This document shows, piece after piece, positions 61,607-64,000 of a stretch of DNA of 64,000 bases (the first letter of the stretch is position 1; each line of letters begins with the position of its first letter). The DNA is taken from positions 1 through 64,000 of the forward strand of contig UQBY01000018.1 in assembly GCA_900539375.1 (NCBI GenBank). Reading direction: 5' to 3'. The notes below the pieces were generated by a model. It had not been told where the DNA came from and did not search any database. It was given only the letters and a program-made list of their open reading frames with translations. The translations under genes were made by a program, and so were the position numbers. The DNA is from an uncultured Clostridium sp. (lineage in GTDB: Bacteria > Bacillota > Clostridia > Clostridiales > Clostridiaceae).

Positions 61607-62959
61607 ATGAAGGGGAATGAACTAAAAATAAACGAAAAAACATCTTTATTTCACTTAACTTGGCCAATATTTATTGAGTCTCTTCTTGCTATGCTTATAG
61701 GAAATGTTGACTCCCTTATGCTTAGTAATTATTCAGAAACTGCTGTTGGTGGAATAGGAAATGCAAATCAAATATTAAACTTTCTTACATTAGCATTTAG
61801 TATAATAGCAAGTGCATCAGGAGTGGTTGTAGCACAGTATTTAGGAGCAAAATTAAAAGATAAAATTAGTGAAATATATACAGTTTCAATTTTCTTTAAC
61901 TTAGTTATAAGTGGAGTTATAAGTTTAATAATATTTTTATTTAGCTCTTTAATATTTAAAATTATGAAAGTTCCAGCAGAGCTTTTACCAGATGCAACAA
62001 GTTATATGAAAATATTAGGTGGTTTTATATTTTTACAAGCACTTTTTAATGTATTTACTCAAATTTTTAGAAGTAATGGTTTAACTAAAGTAGGTATGTA
62101 TATTTCTCTTGCAGTAAATATACTAAACATTGTAGGAAACTATATATTCTTATATGGACCTTTAAGCTTTTTAGATTTAGGAGTAACAGGGGTAGCTATT
62201 TCAAGTGTATTTAGTAGATTTATAGCTGTTATTATAGCAATTTATTTCTTTATTAAACATATTGATGGTACTATTTCTTTAAAATACTTAAAGCCTTTTC
62301 CAATAAAAACTTTAAAGAAACTTTTAAGAATAGGTATACCAACAGCAGGAGAGAGTATTTCATATAGTATATCTCAATTATTTATTATGTCTTTTGTTAA
62401 TGTTTTAGGATTAGTTGCAGTAAATGCAAAGGTATATTCATCACTTTTAAGTAATTTTTGCTATCTTTACTCAACAGCAGTAGCTCAAGCTACTCAAATT
62501 ATTGTAGGACATTGTGTTGGAGCAGGAAATGAAGAGGGTGCTTATAGAAGAGTTTTAAAAACATTAAAATCTGCTATAGTTATTTCTGTAGGGATGGCAA
62601 CATTAATGTATTTTATAAGTCCATATGCTCTTAGAATTTTTACAAGAAATGAAGAAATTTTAAGTTTAGGTTCTAAGGTTATGTTTATTGGAATTATATT
62701 AGAATTTGGACGTTCAACAAATTTAGTAGTAATAAATAGTATGAGAGCAGCAGGGGATATAAAATTCCCAACTTATTTAGGAATGGCATCTATGTGGGGT
62801 GTTTCAGTATTATTTAGTTATATATTAGGTATAAAATTAGGCTTAGGTCTTGTTGGAATATGGATAGCAATGGCTATGGATGAATGGATAAGAGGAATTG
62901 TAGTATTTATAAGATGGAAAAAAGGAACTTGGAGAGGAAAAAGCGTTGTAACAAAATAA
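61607..62959 (+). CDS. MATE-family efflux transporter, AraC-linked
   Basis: A 450-residue protein with about 12 helices. FHLTWPIFIESLLAMLIGNVDSLML near residue 16 (LTWPIFIES, NVDSLML) and LLRIGIPTAGESISYSISQLF near 240 (LRIGIPTAGES) begin the two halves; QIIVGHCVGAGNEEGAYRRV near 300 is the family loop. It differs clearly from the MATE gene at 43675. It lies 4 bases after the AraC gene with GGAGG 9 bases upstream, so the pair forms a regulated efflux operon; the exported compound is unknown. Confidence 0.92.
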   Translation: MKGNELKINEKTSLFHLTWPIFIESLLAMLIGNVDSLMLSNYSETAVGGIGNANQILNFLTLAFSIIASASGVVVAQYLGAKLKDKISEIYTVSIFFNLVISGVISLIIFLFSSLIFKIMKVPAELLPDATSYMKILGGFIFLQALFNVFTQIFRSNGLTKVGMYISLAVNILNIVGNYIFLYGPLSFLDLGVTGVAISSVFSRFIAVIIAIYFFIKHIDGTISLKYLKPFPIKTLKKLLRIGIPTAGESISYSISQLFIMSFVNVLGLVAVNAKVYSSLLSNFCYLYSTAVAQATQIIVGHCVGAGNEEGAYRRVLKTLKSAIVISVGMATLMYFISPYALRIFTRNEEILSLGSKVMFIGIILEFGRSTNLVVINSMRAAGDIKFPTYLGMASMWGVSVLFSYILGIKLGLGLVGIWIAMAMDEWIRGIVVFIRWKKGTWRGKSVVTK

Positions 62960-62975
62960 TTTTTAAATAAAAAAA

Positions 62976-63009
62976 GTTGTCGTATTTAAATACGGCAACC
63001 TTTTTTATT
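62976..63009. terminator. Bidirectional terminator
   Basis: GTTGTCGTA (62976-62984) pairs with TACGGCAAC (62991-62999), followed by CTTTTTTATT. An A-run precedes it, so it also serves the minus-strand NlpC/P60 gene. Confidence 0.88.
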
Positions 63010-63014
63010 TTGAA

Positions 63015-64000
63015 TTAATTTAAAATTCTTCTTGCTCTCCAGAATTTATAAACTGGAGCAACCTTTACTACGTCTCCGGTTTGTGGAGCATGAATCATTT
63101 GACCATTACCTATATAGATTCCAACATGTCCAGAGTGAGGGAATACTAAATCTCCAGGTTGTAATTCAGAATAAGATACCTCACGACCTGAATATATTTG
63201 AGAATAAGTATCTCCACCTATCCATATTCCTGTAACTGCTTGATAAACATAAGATGTAAATCCTGAACAATCAAAGTTATCAGGTCCTTTTGCACCCCAA
63301 ACATAAGCTTTTCCTAAATGTTTATAAGCTTCATTTACTATTGCTTGAGCACTTCCACTAGTTGTAACACCAGATGGGCTTGAAGAATCTGATGAACTTG
63401 AAGAATTTGATGAATTTGAATTTGAGTTAGATGAAGAAGAGTTTGAACTTGAAGAACTACTATTACCTCTATTAACTTGAGCTTGTCTTTCTTCTTCTTC
63501 TCTTTGTAATTGAGCTTGTCTTTCAGCTTCTTCAGCTTTCTTTCTTTCTTCTTCAGCCTTCTTTTCTTCTCTTACAGGCTTTGCATATTCAATAGCATCA
63601 TTAATTTTTTCTTCTACAGTAGGGCTTTTAATTTGATTATCTCTAACTAGTCTTAAATTAGTTATTGCATTATCTAAATCTGTATAAGAACTGTCTGAGT
63701 TATAACAAACATCTATTTGAGCTTGTACTAACTCTAATTCTAAAACAGATAAATATTCAGCATCAAATTTTTCTTGCTCCTCTTTAGCTTTAGCTACAAG
63801 ATTTTCTTGCTCTGCCTTATTTTCTTCAACTTCTTTAGATTGCTTTTTAACTTCTTCATTAAGAGCTTCAGTTTCAGAAACTTTTTCATCTAAAGATGCT
63901 ACCTTTTCATCTAGTGATTTCTTTGTATTTTTTACATCTTCAATCATTTCTTGATCTAATTGAACTACTTTATTAGCAGCATTTATTTTAGATATTAAAT
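63015..64000 (-). CDS. NlpC/P60 cell-wall hydrolase, 5' end outside window
   Basis: The minus-strand frame is open to the window edge (LDQE before the first visible Met), so the signal peptide and start lie beyond; 327 residues are visible. A long coiled coil rich in Glu/Lys/Ala (about 1-170) is followed by a Ser/Asn linker and a C-terminal NlpC/P60 domain: AYVWGAKGPDNFDCSGFTSYVY with the nucleophilic Cys, HSGHVGIYIG with the His, and MIHAPQTG with the third residue. This CwlO-like layout hydrolyses D-gamma-glutamyl-diamino-acid bonds in peptidoglycan during growth. Confidence 0.93.
   Translation of the reverse strand, partial: LISKINAANKVVQLDQEMIEDVKNTKKSLDEKVASLDEKVSETEALNEEVKKQSKEVEENKAEQENLVAKAKEEQEKFDAEYLSVLELELVQAQIDVCYNSDSSYTDLDNAITNLRLVRDNQIKSPTVEEKINDAIEYAKPVREEKKAEEERKKAEEAERQAQLQREEEERQAQVNRGNSSSSSSNSSSSNSNSNSSNSSSSSDSSSPSGVTTSGSAQAIVNEAYKHLGKAYVWGAKGPDNFDCSGFTSYVYQAVTGIWIGGDTYSQIYSGREVSYSELQPGDLVFPHSGHVGIYIGNGQMIHAPQTGDVVKVAPVYKFWRARRILN

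Overview
The window comes from a very AT-rich, spore-forming Firmicute, almost certainly Clostridium sensu stricto. Support: strongly A/T-biased codons, A/G-rich ribosome binding sites, T-box leaders, cotJABC, an alpha/beta-type spore protein, DUF4489 and DUF1540 proteins, AdhE and a CRISPR repeat of the clostridial I-B kind. A bile-salt hydrolase with all six expected active-site residues points to a gut resident. I cannot fix the species. No rRNA, tRNA or complete prophage is visible.

Layout. 1-1445: the C-terminal end of an IS4-family transposase, a short CRISPR array without cas genes, and about 550 bases of apparently empty AT-rich DNA. 1446-8334: an unrecognised winged-helix-like protein, a HAD phosphatase, a MIF-like tautomerase, a LURP-one-like protein, AdhE, and a free-standing second trpB with its own promoter. 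8362-28006: housekeeping genes, including valS behind a tRNA-Val T-box, an amidase, an ABC exporter, folC, dapH, cobO, dapA-dapB, a spore DNA-binding protein, hslO and metA. 28108-34810: a spore-surface cluster with cotJABC, a DNRLRE protein, an Asp-box propeller, two paralogues of a family I do not recognise and two DUF4489 proteins. Four of its transcription units have mother-cell-type (sigma-K/E-like) promoter candidates. 36188-43388: the full trpEGDCFBA operon behind a tRNA-Trp T-box whose expression platform is duplicated. The operon is split between trpD and trpC by mobile-looking palindromic repeats. 43675-52175: a MATE pump, an AAA ATPase, an ECF sigma factor coupled to a membrane beta-propeller, a carboxymuconolactone-decarboxylase/cupin fusion under a MerR-type promoter, TerD and a cytidylate-kinase-like protein. 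52283-64000: a 12-helix amino-acid permease fused to a complete iron alcohol dehydrogenase, bile-salt hydrolase, a TtcA-like protein, an L,D-transpeptidase, a degenerate tyrosine recombinase, an AraC/MATE pair and a truncated NlpC/P60 hydrolase.

The observations I rate highest are the permease-dehydrogenase fusion; the single-Stem-I, double-antiterminator Trp leader; a 142-bp element family with 19-bp terminal inverted repeats (at least five full or partial copies); and the spore cluster whose promoters share the pattern AC-N16/17-CATA. Tryptophan supply looks layered: the operon is read through when uncharged tRNA-Trp accumulates, while the second trpB escapes that control.

Coordinates, motifs and spacings were read by eye. 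Family assignments come from recognised motifs, not database searches.
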